In this document: positions 36,369 to 45,584 of the stretch, in pieces
Layout of the letters: every line of letters starts with the position of its first letter
Numbering within the stretch: the first letter of the stretch is position 1
Source: Tunicatimonas pelagia
GTDB taxonomy: Bacteria > Bacteroidota > Bacteroidia > Cytophagales > Cyclobacteriaceae
DNA: 64,000 nucleotides
NCBI RefSeq assembly: GCF_030506325.1
Contig: NZ_CP120683.1
Coordinates: forward strand, 6,390,501-6,454,500
Direction: 5' to 3'
Notes under the pieces: generated by a model
Seen by the model: the letters and a program-made list of their open reading frames with translations, nothing else
Told to the model about the DNA's origin: nothing
Database searches by the model: none
Made by a program: the position numbers and the translations under genes

Positions 36369-36501
36369 ATGAAAATCGCTACACTTCAGCATGTAGTCTA
36401 TTCTACTGTTTTCCTCGTTGCTATGTATTACGGTAAAGCACAACCAAAAGCAGAAAGTGTTTCACCAATCCCGGAAAGCGTGTTTGACTATTTTATCACT
36501 A
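36369..36501 (+). pseudogene. Truncated exported protein, N-terminal fragment cut by IS630
   Basis: An ATG at 36369 opens a signal peptide (HVVYSTVFLVAMYYGKAQPK) followed by about 20 residues (SPIPESVFDYFIT), after which the frame runs into the insertion sequence and stops at 36518. The gene stood 62 bases behind susD and was probably the next gene of that locus, perhaps a secreted enzyme. The remainder is not found beyond the insertion sequence. Confidence 0.6.
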
Positions 36502-36531
36502 GTGTTTTGACCATTTAGTTATTTAACAAAT

Positions 36532-37149
36532 TCAGATACGATACTGTTGTTTCATTTTAGTTCTGGCCTGTAGGGTGGTAAAACTCCAGGAAATCTTAGT
36601 GCGCCTTTGGTTTCTATCTTCCTGCCATGCATGAGTGATGTGCTTCATTTTCTGTATTGATTCAACTCTCTGACTGATCGCTTGTCGGGCAATAGCCGAG
36701 AACTCTATCTCAGCGCTATTGAGCCAGCTAGCGTGCTTAGGGGTAAAGTGAAACTCTATCTTGTTTTTCATAGCATGGGCAATGGCTGGGGTATATCGTT
36801 CGTAGAAGGCACCATACTGATGAGTATTTAAGTTGTCCTGTACTAATTTGATCTTATCCACATGAGCATAGTGAGTGGTAGTAAGCCAGTAGATGCATTC
36901 AGCATAGTCTCGTTTAGTTCTTTGCTTTCTGACTTGTAGATAGCGAAGGCCTTGATCTATATCATAAGCTAGCAGCAGCACACAAGTGCCCTGACGGATA
37001 TATCTATGATCTTGTTTTTCCACCTGTCCAGGTTTCACTGGCAATGGACTGATGCTGTGTCCTAATAACTGGCACGGACGCTCGTCAAAACAAAGCCGAG
37101 CTACACCCGGCACGATCGGGGCTTGATACAAATCAAGGATGTCTTCCAT
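36532..37149 (-). CDS. IS630-type transposase, DDE catalytic part (orfB)
   Basis: 205 residues from the Met at 37149. It carries the DDE core: LCFDERPCQLLG with the first Asp, KIKLVQDNLNTHQYGAFYE with the second Asp and HFTPKHASWLNSAEIEFSAI with the Glu. The frame is open upstream of the Met (LKPWLKKQWCIAKVTGEYIA), showing that it continues the orfA protein in another frame. See orfA for the break. Confidence 0.85.
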   Translation of the reverse strand: MEDILDLYQAPIVPGVARLCFDERPCQLLGHSISPLPVKPGQVEKQDHRYIRQGTCVLLLAYDIDQGLRYLQVRKQRTKRDYAECIYWLTTTHYAHVDKIKLVQDNLNTHQYGAFYERYTPAIAHAMKNKIEFHFTPKHASWLNSAEIEFSAIARQAISQRVESIQKMKHITHAWQEDRNQRRTKISWSFTTLQARTKMKQQYRI

Positions 37150-37174
37150 TCTAGCGATATATTCACCAGTAACC

Positions 37175-37639
37175 TTAGCGATACACCATTGCTTCTTGAG
37201 CCAAGGTTTGAGCAGACTTTTTTAAAATCTTACGTACCGATTCACGTGAGATCGTCTCTACATACCCCAACTCTACTACTTTATCTCGTAGAAGTCTAAT
37301 AGTCCATTGTTTGCGCCCTTCCGGCGGATTGCTACAGGCCAGCGTAGTTATATGGGCCTCTTCTGATTCACCTATCTTGGAAGGCTGACCGGGGCGAGGC
37401 TTTTCACAAAGGGCTGTTTCTAGTCCTTCCCGCAGGTAACGCCTTCTAATCTGACTGATGGTAGGGCGACTGATATCTAGCAGGTGTTCAATGCGCCCGA
37501 TAGGCAGTCCTTCATCTAAGTATTTCAAGGTCATTGCTCCTCTCAGGGCACGGGCTGACCTTTTGCCTACGCTTAGGTAGACCTTTAAATCTTCCCGATC
37601 GGTAGTGCTCAGTTGCAGCGGCTTACTTGTTCTTCCCAT
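37175..37639 (-). CDS. IS630-type transposase, helix-turn-helix part (orfA)
   Basis: 154 residues with the DNA-binding half: GLPIGRIEHLLDISRPTISQ (HTH), then a winged-helix region EGRKQWTIRLLRDKVVELG and ISRESVRKILKKS. At a run of six A after TTTT (37228-37233 on the plus strand as T) the frame leaves the transposase; orfB continues two bases back or one forward. The family is known for two-frame transposases, but the same effect could come from a change in A-run length. Confidence 0.8.
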   Translation of the reverse strand: MGRTSKPLQLSTTDREDLKVYLSVGKRSARALRGAMTLKYLDEGLPIGRIEHLLDISRPTISQIRRRYLREGLETALCEKPRPGQPSKIGESEEAHITTLACSNPPEGRKQWTIRLLRDKVVELGYVETISRESVRKILKKSAQTLAQEAMVYR

Positions 37640-37702
37640 AGCTGTAAATGCTTTTGGGAAAAATAGTACCTTTTGTCAAGAATTTAAATTGTCAAAGCAC
37701 TA

Positions 37703-37985
37703 GATGGAGTACTTGATTAGCCCAAGTACGACTGTAGTTGACAATAGCTCCCCAGATTTTACGTCCTTCCCAAAAGCGGTCGTAGCTTTGATTATTTTTG
37801 AAACCAATCAGAAACGAAACAGCAATGCCAATAACCGTAAGAGGTTCAAATCGAAAGCGCAGAAATGTCCATTCCAAAGATTGGTAAGCTATTAGGACTG
37901 CGGAGGATCAGAGCAGGGCAAAGGTCAATATAGGCCAGGAATAGCGTAAGAGTAGATCCAGACTTAAATTCCTTTTGATATACAT
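37703..37985 (-). pseudogene. Bestrophin-family channel, nonsense-mutated and truncated
   Basis: Read from the ATG at 37985 the frame gives a bestrophin (RFP-TM, UPF0187) N-terminus: MYIKRNLSLDLLLRYSWPIL, then a TGA at codon 26 (37908-37910, where family members carry Trp), then AVLIAYQSLEWTFLRF, PLTVIGIAVSFLIGFKNNQS, YDRFWEGRKIWGAIVNYSRT. After about 95 codons it is cut at the IS630 edge. Bestrophins are pentameric chloride/anion channels. The C-terminal two thirds are not found on the other side of the insertion sequence. Confidence 0.8.
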
Positions 37986-38642
37986 AGAAGATACGAAAGT
38001 TTATAGGGTAGGTAGATAAAGCTGATTGGAAGTATGTGGTTAACAATAGAATCAGCGAAGGGAAGCGTCAATTATAACAACTCCTCCTTCTTGAAAATGG
38101 AGCTGTTCCTACTCGACTCGTAGAACTGCTCTATGGCTTACCTAAATAGATTGGTATGGTTGACACCGTTTTGAGTGTTCCGGGATGAAATAATGTTTCT
38201 TACGATAGGCACCATAGCTATACATTTTTGTAATGTTTTGCTGTAAAGAAACTTAGTAGCGAGAGTAATTTCTTGGACTATCTTGCGCATATAGTACTTT
38301 CTTACCGAAATCTTAGTTAAGAGTTTTCCACCTGAGTATCCAGCATGCTATCTGGCTAGCGATACTTCAAAAATTTTCTTAGAAGTGGGATACTGTTGTA
38401 GACCCGAGAAAAGAAGGGTAGCAGCGGTTTCCCGTAGAGCAACTTTGACAGTTAACCACAGTACATTGCTCGATTGACGGAACAGGGCATTCTTATAAAA
38501 ACTTGATAAGCCTAAGAGCTTTTGAGAGGTGAAGGAAATCGTCTTAAAATAGCTTCATCTGCGCTTTGATATTGTCGGCTTTGAATTGGTTGAGAAGTTT
38601 AATGGTTAGCGTTCGGCACCCGGCTAACAGAACACCTAGTAA
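37986..38642. other. Gene-free stretch
   Basis: About 650 bases with short frames only. The one structure seen is the inverted repeat at 38605-38628. I see no conserved protein fragment or RNA gene. It lies between a pseudogene and a broken integrase and is probably decayed island DNA. Confidence 0.5.
38605..38628. repeat. Inverted repeat GTTAGC...GCTAAC around CGGCACCC
   Basis: GTTAGC and GCTAAC flank GTTCGGCACCCG, 15 bases past the end of the integrase frame. It could end integrase transcription, although there is no T-tract. The core word CGGCACCC is shared with intergenic elements at 7597-7609 (minus sense) and 54013-54020. Confidence 0.4.
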
Positions 38643-39930
38643 CTAGCTTAAAATTTGATCCGCCGCATCATCGAGTACCTCCTGCTCAAAATCATCAAAG
38701 TAGGCTTCGGTGGTATAGTAGTTGGTATGGCCGAGCATATCCCCAATCTGCGCTTTGGATATTCCCTTACGTAATCCAGCCGTGGCGAAGGTATGGCGAG
38801 CCACGTAGGTCGTCAGGTTTTCTTCTACACCAATGGATTTTCCGATAGTGATTAAGCGGCGGTTGTGATTACGGAGCCGATTCTGATACAGTTTATAGAT
38901 ATACTCCTCGTCGGCGGTATCAATTACATCCCGCATAATCGGAAAAGCAAGTCCCTTGTCATTTTCAGAGTCAGCGTAAGCATCTAGGATTTGCTGGGCT
39001 TCTTTAGAAATTTTGATATTGAACTCTTTTACACTAGCTCCGCGTTTGGTTTTTCGCCGTTTGTACCGCAAACGTCCCTCTTCAATAGCTGAAGTAGGTA
39101 GGAAGGCTAAATCAATGAAGTTCATCCCTCGCATATTGAACATAAATAGAAAATAGTTACGATGGTGCCATAGGGACGAGCTTGGTGAGTAGTCTAATTC
39201 TCGGATTGTTTGAATAACATCTAGCTTGACAGCGCGTTTCTTGGCTTTTTCCGTACGGATCGAGTACCCACTTTTGCCAAAAGGATAGTGTGCTGGGGTT
39301 AGTTCCGTATCTTTATCGCGAATCGCTAAATTGTAAATGCGGCGGATAGATCGCATATAACTGCTCATTCCATTAAGCTTGAGCCCCTTTCCTAAGTAAT
39401 CAGCTTCGAGATCTTCCAGAAATGTTTCATCAATGTCGGAAAGAAGGAGTTGTTTATGGCCATGAAATTTTACAAATGCTTTCAGGGCATCTTCAAAAGC
39501 ACCCGCCATTCCAAAACGCTTCGCTTTTGTGTAACGAGCGATAACTTTATGTCCATAATCCCAGAGGGTAGTTTTTCTTTCTTGAGTAATCAGCGTTGGA
39601 ATAACCGGGAGAGCTTTCTGATCTTCTTTCTCAAACCGCTGTTTGATCAATGCCACAAGATCGTCTACGGTTAGCTGCTTAAGAACAGCGTGATGATCGG
39701 AAAGAATATCTTGGGCCAGCGACATCTTTTTTTGTACTTTCGCATTAGCACGTGCTGCATTAGGAAAAGAGCTTTTGATTTGTTTTCGCTTATTATCCCA
39801 GTGTTTCGTTCCGGTAATAAATCCAGTTTTTAAGATACTTGGGTTTTCGGCGGTGGGATACCCGAATGACCAAGGGGGATTTGTCGGGATCAGTGTAGCG
39901 AGGGTCGGGCATGAGGGTCAGTTTAGCCAT
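38643..39930 (-). pseudogene. Tyrosine recombinase (integrase), frameshifted in its Arm domain
   Basis: From 39725 to 38643 a 360-residue frame gives the core-binding domain and catalytic domain: Arg in FNMRGMNFIDLAFL, YVARHTFATAGLRKG (H-x-x-T), IGDMLGHTNYYTTEAYFDDF with the His and nucleophile Tyr. The N-terminal Arm-binding part starts at 39930 (MAKLTLMPDPRYTDPDKSPL, RVSHRRKPKYLK) but leaves the frame at a five-base T-run (39827-39831, A on the coding strand). One A fewer would give TGFITGTKHWDNKRKQIKSS and join the two. The long frame may still give a shortened protein. It lies next to a tRNA 3' fragment, its likely attachment site. Confidence 0.8.
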
Positions 39931-40128
39931 AGTTGCTCTGTGTAGTTTGGCATCTAAAGTAGACGGATTATTTTACAGTAGCAAGCAAGTTTTGAACACT
40001 TTTTGAACACTTTTTTTGGTTTCTAATGATATGTAATGAACTCTAATAACTACATGTTGCTACATAAAAAACTGATTATTAGATATTTATGAAAAATTAT
40101 ATTTTATTAAAGGTCATATGTCTGCTCA

Positions 40129-40170
40129 CTCATAATCAGGTGGTCGCTGGTTCGAGCCCAGCAGGGTTCA
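40129..40170 (+). other. 3' part of a CAT-anticodon tRNA gene, probable att site
   Basis: CTCATAA is a tRNA anticodon loop with anticodon CAT (Met, or Ile if modified). It is followed by the stem strand TCAGG, the variable loop TGGTC, a full T-arm (GCTGG TTCGAGC CCAGC) and the acceptor strand AGGGTTC plus A. The 5' half is missing: nothing before it pairs with TCAGG or AGGGTTC. This is the footprint left when an integrase inserts an element into a tRNA gene. The intact tRNA should be at the far left end of that element, which is not seen in this window. Confidence 0.75.
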
Positions 40171-40194
40171 CTGTTCAATAGAATTTTTATAATT

Positions 40195-40230
40195 AAGCAC
40201 CTACAGCATACTGTGGGTGCTTTTTCTTTT
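40195..40230 (+). terminator. Rho-independent terminator of the tRNA gene
   Basis: AGCACCTACAG and CTGTGGGTGCT form an 11-bp stem (with a G-T pair) around CATA, followed by TTTTTCTTTT. It stands 25 bases behind the tRNA fragment and was probably the terminator of the original tRNA gene. Confidence 0.85.
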
Positions 40231-40468
40231 TAGATTAAAATCTCTTTACACCTTGGGCGTACATCCAAGCGTAACCAAGTATTTCAGGAAAACTAAGAAT
40301 TACCAGTTAAAATACTAACATTCGTCATTTATTCGCAAGGTAGTCCGCTTTATTATTGCGTGTTGCTTATTCATAAACTTGGTGAATTTTTATCGATCAC
40401 AAGTGTTGATTCTTTAGAGGCTGGTAACGATTTTCAACCGAGAAGAATATCATAATAGCGACACTACT

Positions 40469-40476
40469 TAACTTTG
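40469..40476 (+). promoter_or_regulatory. Putative -7 box (TAACTTTG) for the sdh operon
   Basis: TAACTTTG fits the Bacteroidota -7 consensus TAnnTTTG exactly, 29 bases ahead of the sdhC start. A good TTTG -33 element at about 19 bases further upstream is not obvious, so the call rests on one box. The rest of 40231-40468 shows no gene. Confidence 0.45.
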
Positions 40477-40504
40477 CACCTACTGCTGTTTCAACTTAGG
40501 TACT

Positions 40505-41158
40505 ATGTTCTTACGAAAAGGAATTATTGCAGCCACCGGATTATTTTTGTGTCTGTTTCTGGTAGTACACCTATCAGCCAATTGTATCTTGCTACTACCG
40601 GAAGATATTGCGCGTAGTGCATATAATGCCTACTCAACTACCCTTCGGGAGAGTCCGCTAATCAAGATTGTCGCTTACGCTTTGTATGCGTCTATCATTT
40701 TACATGTGGTGTATGCAGTAATTGTCACTGTTAAAAACCGGCAGGCCAAGCCAGATAAGTACGCAGTAAATCATAGTCAGGAAAATAGTACGTGGACATC
40801 CCAGAATATGGGGCTTATTGGTATTTTTATTCTGCTGTTTATCGTTATTCATCTGGCGAACTTCTGGGCACGAATCAAGCTGGGCCTGGGAGAAAGCGTG
40901 GGTACTGATGTTGACGGTAACGTAGATGTGTACGAAGTGACCTACAGCCTATTTCAAAATATTTATTACGTGCTGTTTTACACTGTATTGATGGTTCCAT
41001 TGGGGTTACATCTGCATCACGGACTGAAAAGTGCTTTCAAGACACTCGGTTTCTACCACCGTAAGGGATTGCGGGTGCTGAGTAAGGTTTCGTTAGTCTA
41101 CGCGGCGATCATATCCATTGGGTTTGGGGTCATTCCGTTAATCGTATACTTCAAATAA
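40505..41158 (+). CDS. sdhC: Succinate dehydrogenase cytochrome b subunit
   Basis: 217 residues with five membrane helices, as in the single-anchor (B-type) succinate:quinone reductases of Bacteroidota and Bacillus. Four to five His lie at helix positions suited to two hemes: VVHLSANCILL, SIILHVVYAV, FIVIHLANFW and PLGLHLHHGLKSAF. It anchors SdhA and SdhB at the inner membrane and passes electrons to or from menaquinone. First gene of sdhCAB; sdhA follows after six bases. Confidence 0.93.
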   Translation: MFLRKGIIAATGLFLCLFLVVHLSANCILLLPEDIARSAYNAYSTTLRESPLIKIVAYALYASIILHVVYAVIVTVKNRQAKPDKYAVNHSQENSTWTSQNMGLIGIFILLFIVIHLANFWARIKLGLGESVGTDVDGNVDVYEVTYSLFQNIYYVLFYTVLMVPLGLHLHHGLKSAFKTLGFYHRKGLRVLSKVSLVYAAIISIGFGVIPLIVYFK

Positions 41159-41164
41159 ACAGCT

Positions 41165-43078
41165 ATGACGAGGTTGAATGCAAAAGTTCCGGAAGGAAGA
41201 TTAGAAGACAAGTGGCGCAACTACCAAGCAAAGAGTAGTCTGATTAATCCAGCCAACAAAAAGAAGCTGAAGATTATTGTGGTGGGTTCAGGGTTAGCGG
41301 GAGCGGGAGCAGCCGCTACTCTGGCGGAGCTGGGCTACGAGATACAATGTTTCTGCTACCAGGATTCCGCTCGTCGGGCGCATTCGGTGGCCGCGCAGGG
41401 GGGAGTCAATGCGGCTAAAAACTATCAGCACGACGGCGACAGTGTATGGCGTATGTTTTACGATACGCTCAAAGGGGGAGATTTCCGATCGCGGGAAGCA
41501 AACGTTTATCGGCTAGCGGAACTATCGGCTCCATTAATCGACCATTTTACTCAGCAGGGAGTGCCCTTCGCCCGGGAATACGGTGGGGTGCTGGTGAACC
41601 GAAGCTTCGGGGGCGTTCAGGTACAGCGAACGTTCTACGCCCGCGGACAAACCGGGCAGCAACTGCTGCTGGCAGCCTACGCTCAGCTGTATAAAATGAT
41701 TCGGGCCAAAAAAGTTGAAATGCTCACCCGCCACGAGATGCTTGACTTGGTAGTGATCAACGGCCAAGCCAAAGGCATTATCGCGCGTGATTTGACTAGT
41801 GGCGAGCTTAAGCGATTTGCTGCTGATGCAGTAGTGTTAGCCACGGGTGGATACTCCCGGGTATTTCGGCTATCTACGTTGGCCATTGGCTGCAACGGAA
41901 GTGCCATCTGGAAAGCTCATAAGCAAGGAGCCTACTTCGCATCTCCCAGCTTTACGCAAATTCATCCTACGGCTTTGCCTCAGTCCAGTGAAGCCCAATC
42001 AAAACTCACCCTCATGTCGGAATCGCTGCGGAACGATGGTCGTATTTGGGTGCCTCAGAACAAAGAAGACACCCGGAAAGCGAACGATATTCCGGAAGAA
42101 GAGCGGGATTACTATCTGGAACGTCGTTACCCTAGCTTTGGCAATCTGGCTCCCCGAGATATTGCTTCTCGAGCTGCTAAGGAGCGCATTGACGCGGGGC
42201 ACGGTGTGGGGAGGCTGAAAAATGCAGTATACTTGGACTTCAAACACGCCATTCGGCAGTTTGGTCTAGATACAATTCGGGATCGCTACGGTAATTTGTT
42301 TACGATGTATAAAAAGATTACCGGGATTGATGCGTACCAAGAACCTATGCAAATATCTCCAGCAGCGCACTTTTCTATGGGTGGCTTGTGGGTAGACTAC
42401 GAACTGATGACTACCATTCCGGGATTGTACGCTATTGGCGAATGCAACTTTTCGGATCACGGAGCGAACCGCTTGGGAGCAAACTCGCTCTTGCAGGCCA
42501 GCGTAGATGGCTACTTCATTCTGCCCAACACCATTAATAATTATTTAGCCGGAGCACTGAAGGAAGAGCAGGAAACAACCGAGCACCCGGAGTTTGCCCG
42601 AGTAGAACAAGAAGTGCAGGAAAATATTGATCGCCTATTGGCAGTGAACGGTACTAAAACCGTTGATCACTTTCATCGGGAGTTGGGAAAGATTATGTGG
42701 CAGGAGTGTGCGATGAGCCGTAACGAGGCAGGGTTACAGTGCGCTATTGAGCAAATTACGCAGATCCGCACTAATTTCTGGAGCGATGTAAAAGTTACCG
42801 GACACGACAAGGAGATGAATACCGAACTAGAGAAAGCCCTACGGTTAGCTGATTTTATTGAACTAGGACTACTCATGTGTACCGATGCGTTGAATCGGGA
42901 AGAGTCCTGCGGGGCCCACTTTCGGGAAGAGTTTCAAACCCCGGACGGCGAGGCTATTCGCGTTGACGATGTGTACTCCTACGTTTCGGCCTGGGAATAC
43001 GGGGCTGAAAACTTTAAGCATCATGAGGAAGCGTTAAAATTTGAATTTATTGAACCTACGGTACGAAGCTATAAATAG
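41165..43078 (+). CDS. sdhA: Succinate dehydrogenase flavoprotein subunit
   Basis: 637 residues, the length of B-type SdhA/FrdA. FAD-binding motif [19 protein letters not shown] (41-46 glycines), covalent-flavin site [14 protein letters not shown] with His73, substrate site residues in [15 protein letters not shown], the active-site Arg region AARDIASRA-like ([15 protein letters not shown]), and [13 protein letters not shown] near the FAD. Catalyses succinate/fumarate interconversion on the cytoplasmic face. It sits between sdhC and sdhB with gaps of six bases each. Confidence 0.96.
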   Translation: MTRLNAKVPEGRLEDKWRNYQAKSSLINPANKKKLKIIVVGSGLAGAGAAATLAELGYEIQCFCYQDSARRAHSVAAQGGVNAAKNYQHDGDSVWRMFYDTLKGGDFRSREANVYRLAELSAPLIDHFTQQGVPFAREYGGVLVNRSFGGVQVQRTFYARGQTGQQLLLAAYAQLYKMIRAKKVEMLTRHEMLDLVVINGQAKGIIARDLTSGELKRFAADAVVLATGGYSRVFRLSTLAIGCNGSAIWKAHKQGAYFASPSFTQIHPTALPQSSEAQSKLTLMSESLRNDGRIWVPQNKEDTRKANDIPEEERDYYLERRYPSFGNLAPRDIASRAAKERIDAGHGVGRLKNAVYLDFKHAIRQFGLDTIRDRYGNLFTMYKKITGIDAYQEPMQISPAAHFSMGGLWVDYELMTTIPGLYAIGECNFSDHGANRLGANSLLQASVDGYFILPNTINNYLAGALKEEQETTEHPEFARVEQEVQENIDRLLAVNGTKTVDHFHRELGKIMWQECAMSRNEAGLQCAIEQITQIRTNFWSDVKVTGHDKEMNTELEKALRLADFIELGLLMCTDALNREESCGAHFREEFQTPDGEAIRVDDVYSYVSAWEYGAENFKHHEEALKFEFIEPTVRSYK

Positions 43079-43084
43079 ACGATT

Positions 43085-43828
43085 ATGACAGTTACATTCC
43101 GAATATGGCGGCAAGAGGGAACCAACGATCCGGGGAAATTGACCGACTACGAAGTGGAGGGGCTTACCGACGATATGTCGTTTTTAGAGGCGCTCGATCA
43201 TCTAAACGAAACGCTAGTGATCAAAAATGAAAAAGTGATTGCCTACGAGTACGATTGCCGGGAGGGTATCTGCGGTCAGTGTGGAGTATTCATCAACGGA
43301 CGTGCCCATGGTCCCCATGCCAATATGACCACCTGCCAACTGCATATGCGTAGTTTCAACGACGGCGACACGATTGTAGTAGAACCCTGGCGGGCCGATA
43401 GCTTTCCGGTGGTGAAAGATTTGGTTGTAGATCGCTCAGCCCTTGATCGGATTATTGAGCAGGGCGGATATATTAGTGCTAAGACCGGAACCGCACCCGA
43501 AGCCAATGCGGTACCTATTGGAAAAGAAATTGCTGATAAAGCAATGGATGCGGCGGCGTGTATTGGTTGTGGAGCCTGTGTGGCGACCTGTAAAAACTCC
43601 TCAGCAGCTTTGTTTACCGCAGCTAAGATCAATCACTTAAATTCGCTGCCTCAGGGCAAGCCCGAGCAGCATCAGCGCGTGTTAGCCATGACTGAGCAGA
43701 TGCAAGAAGAAGGCTTTGGGCACTGCACCTTCACTGGAGCTTGTGAAGTAGAGTGTCCCGAGGGAATTTCTATTACCAATATTGCCGAGATGAACAATCG
43801 GGTTATTCGGGCTTCTATTTTTGGTTAA
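43085..43828 (+). CDS. sdhB: Succinate dehydrogenase iron-sulfur subunit
   Basis: 247 residues carrying three clusters: [2Fe-2S] ligands in CREGICGQCGVFING and TTCQLHM, then a ferredoxin-like part with CIGCGACVATCKNSS and CTFTGACEVECPEGI for the [4Fe-4S] and [3Fe-4S] clusters. It wires SdhA's flavin to the hemes of SdhC. Last gene of the operon. Its stop region overlaps the 3' end of the opposite-strand FAD oxidoreductase by 14 bases. Confidence 0.96.
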   Translation: MTVTFRIWRQEGTNDPGKLTDYEVEGLTDDMSFLEALDHLNETLVIKNEKVIAYEYDCREGICGQCGVFINGRAHGPHANMTTCQLHMRSFNDGDTIVVEPWRADSFPVVKDLVVDRSALDRIIEQGGYISAKTGTAPEANAVPIGKEIADKAMDAAACIGCGACVATCKNSSAALFTAAKINHLNSLPQGKPEQHQRVLAMTEQMQEEGFGHCTFTGACEVECPEGISITNIAEMNNRVIRASIFG

Positions 43829-45491
43829 TGTTCTCTAATACCTGCTTATCGGCTAACAATCGTTCGCGTAATTGACTGTACTGTAGTTGATGAAGACCCT
43901 GACTGCTATCAATTGCCATAGCTGCTGCCGTGGCTGCCGATTGTCCCAGTACCATAAAAACTGGTTCCATCCGAATAGAACCGAAAGCAATGTGGCTGGC
44001 CGATAAACAGACTGGTACCAGCAGATTATTTGCCTGCTCCTGCTTGGGCAAAATAGACCGATACGCGATGGGGTAGGGGGGGAATCCACCTACCTCAACA
44101 TTACCCTCATTTTTCACTTGCCCATTTACTACTATGCGTTGGCAGTTATGAGAATCCATGGTGTAAGCCGCCATACCAACCGGATCATCTACCGTTTCTT
44201 TTCCTTGGCAATGAGCCTGAGTCATCACATGCTCACCGATTAACCGTCGGGCTTCGCGCACGTAAAGTTGAGGCGACCAGTTGCTATCGTCAGTATACTC
44301 ATCTTTTGGGTAACCCCATCGCTGTACTTCTTCTTGTAATTCAGTGGGTACGCGCGGGTCGCTGGTGTAAAAGTATAGTAATCCTTGCGTGTAATCTTGG
44401 TGGGCCTCAATAATCTCAACCCGCTCCTCATAACTGGCTTCAGGATAGCGGTGGCTCCAGTTAATCATATCGGTAGAGAAACCGCCCCGGTTATTGATGT
44501 CCGTTTTAGCGTTGGGCATTCGACTCCAGATAAAGTACTGGTTAATTGCTCGCATGTTAGGCTGAGCTCCAAATAATCGGGCTAGTAGCTCGTAGCGCAA
44601 AGAGTCGTAGTTATTTGGGCGAGTAATGGCTACTTTGTTTTCATCCACATTGGTTAGACAAATACGAAAGTTGTAGGCTTGTACCAGCGTATCGCCAGTA
44701 CCTTTTTCATCTAAACTAGCCGGGCTAATGCCCCAAACTAAGCCGCTACTCGAATCACCCGGAACTACATACGGGTCAACACCGTCTGGAAACTGGTGAC
44801 CGTCTAGCAATTGCACTCCATTGTAAGTTTCGCCGTAACGCTCGTTTGCTTCGCGCCCAACAAAGTAGTCTACCCCAGCAGCAGCCATCAAGTCGCCTTC
44901 GTAGGTAGCATCAATAAACATTTTTCCTGCGTACGTGGTACCACTTTCGGTTGTGATCTGTACAATCTGTTCGCCCCGCTTGGTAACACCACTTTCTCGG
45001 TCTAATCGCTCATTCATCACCACTTCAATACCGGCATCGGTTAGCATCTGCTGATAAACCTGAAGAGCAGCCGAAGGCTCGAAGGTCCACATGGCATCTT
45101 CGCCCTCCTTAGTGCGGGTTTGCCCACCATCCAGGTACTCCGTTCTTTCCTGCCACTTCCAGTTTTCAGTATCGTTGTAATAGGCTCTAATATTTTGGTA
45201 AAACTCCCGGGAGATACCCCCGATGGCCTGTTTGTTACCAATATCGGTCTGTCCTAGTCCGCCGGTAGTTAGTCCACCCAGGCGGCGGGAAGGTTCAATC
45301 AGTACCACCGATTTATCCATCCGGGAGGCTTGAATGGCGGCAGCGATGCCTCCGGAAGTACCGCCGTAGATAATAATATCGGCCTGATAATTCTTTGCGG
45401 TAGGTTTATGGTTTATTGATCCACAATAGAAAAGAGCAGTTAATAGCAATAAGGCAGAAAAACGCAGAATCTTAGGTTGTGTATTGTTCAT
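43815..45491 (-). CDS. Exported FAD-dependent oxidoreductase (FAD_oxidored type)
   Basis: 558 residues. A hydrophobic leader (FSALLLLTALFYCGS) is followed by an FAD-binding domain: ADIIIYGGTSGGIAAAIQAS, GGLTTGGLG, and an AMWTFEPSAALQVYQQML stretch typical of the family sometimes called xanthan lyase-like or glucose-inhibited-division-like FAD proteins. LVPVCLSASHIAFGSIRMEP and GQSAATAAAMA near the end close the FAD site. Substrate unknown; neighbours suggest carbohydrate metabolism. The Cys at the leader end has Tyr before it, so lipidation is doubtful. Confidence 0.8.
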   Translation of the reverse strand: MNNTQPKILRFSALLLLTALFYCGSINHKPTAKNYQADIIIYGGTSGGIAAAIQASRMDKSVVLIEPSRRLGGLTTGGLGQTDIGNKQAIGGISREFYQNIRAYYNDTENWKWQERTEYLDGGQTRTKEGEDAMWTFEPSAALQVYQQMLTDAGIEVVMNERLDRESGVTKRGEQIVQITTESGTTYAGKMFIDATYEGDLMAAAGVDYFVGREANERYGETYNGVQLLDGHQFPDGVDPYVVPGDSSSGLVWGISPASLDEKGTGDTLVQAYNFRICLTNVDENKVAITRPNNYDSLRYELLARLFGAQPNMRAINQYFIWSRMPNAKTDINNRGGFSTDMINWSHRYPEASYEERVEIIEAHQDYTQGLLYFYTSDPRVPTELQEEVQRWGYPKDEYTDDSNWSPQLYVREARRLIGEHVMTQAHCQGKETVDDPVGMAAYTMDSHNCQRIVVNGQVKNEGNVEVGGFPPYPIAYRSILPKQEQANNLLVPVCLSASHIAFGSIRMEPVFMVLGQSAATAAAMAIDSSQGLHQLQYSQLRERLLADKQVLENINQK

Positions 45492-45584
45492 TTTTGATAC
45501 GACTGGTTATTTTCGCGTTAGTTCTTTTGCAGATGTTTTAACAAGTGGGAATTTTCATCTTCTCCTTCCAGGTCAATTTCCGGC

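Larger units (their letters stand above)
36502..37700 (-). mobile_element. IS630/Tc1-type insertion sequence with TA duplication
   Basis: A 1199-bp element flanked on both sides by TA (36500-36501 and 37701-37702), the hallmark target duplication of this family. Terminal inverted repeats GTGTTTTGACCATTTA (left) and GTGCTTTGACAATTTA (right end, reverse-complemented) match at 14 of 16 bases. Inside are two minus-strand transposase frames. The flanking DNA belongs to two unrelated broken genes, so a deletion or recombination followed insertion. Confidence 0.9.

Noticed and set aside
37226-37236. Classical -1 slippery site (A AAA AAG) as the mechanism joining the IS630 orfA and orfB
   Set aside because: The heptamer is in the right phase, but a -1 shift enters a frame that does not lead to LKPWLKKQWC; orfB needs +1 or -2, so standard -1 slippage does not explain it.
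40094-40170. A complete tRNA-Met gene
   Set aside because: No 5' acceptor strand matching AGGGTTC, no D-arm, and no partner for the anticodon-stem strand TCAGG; only the 3' part is present.
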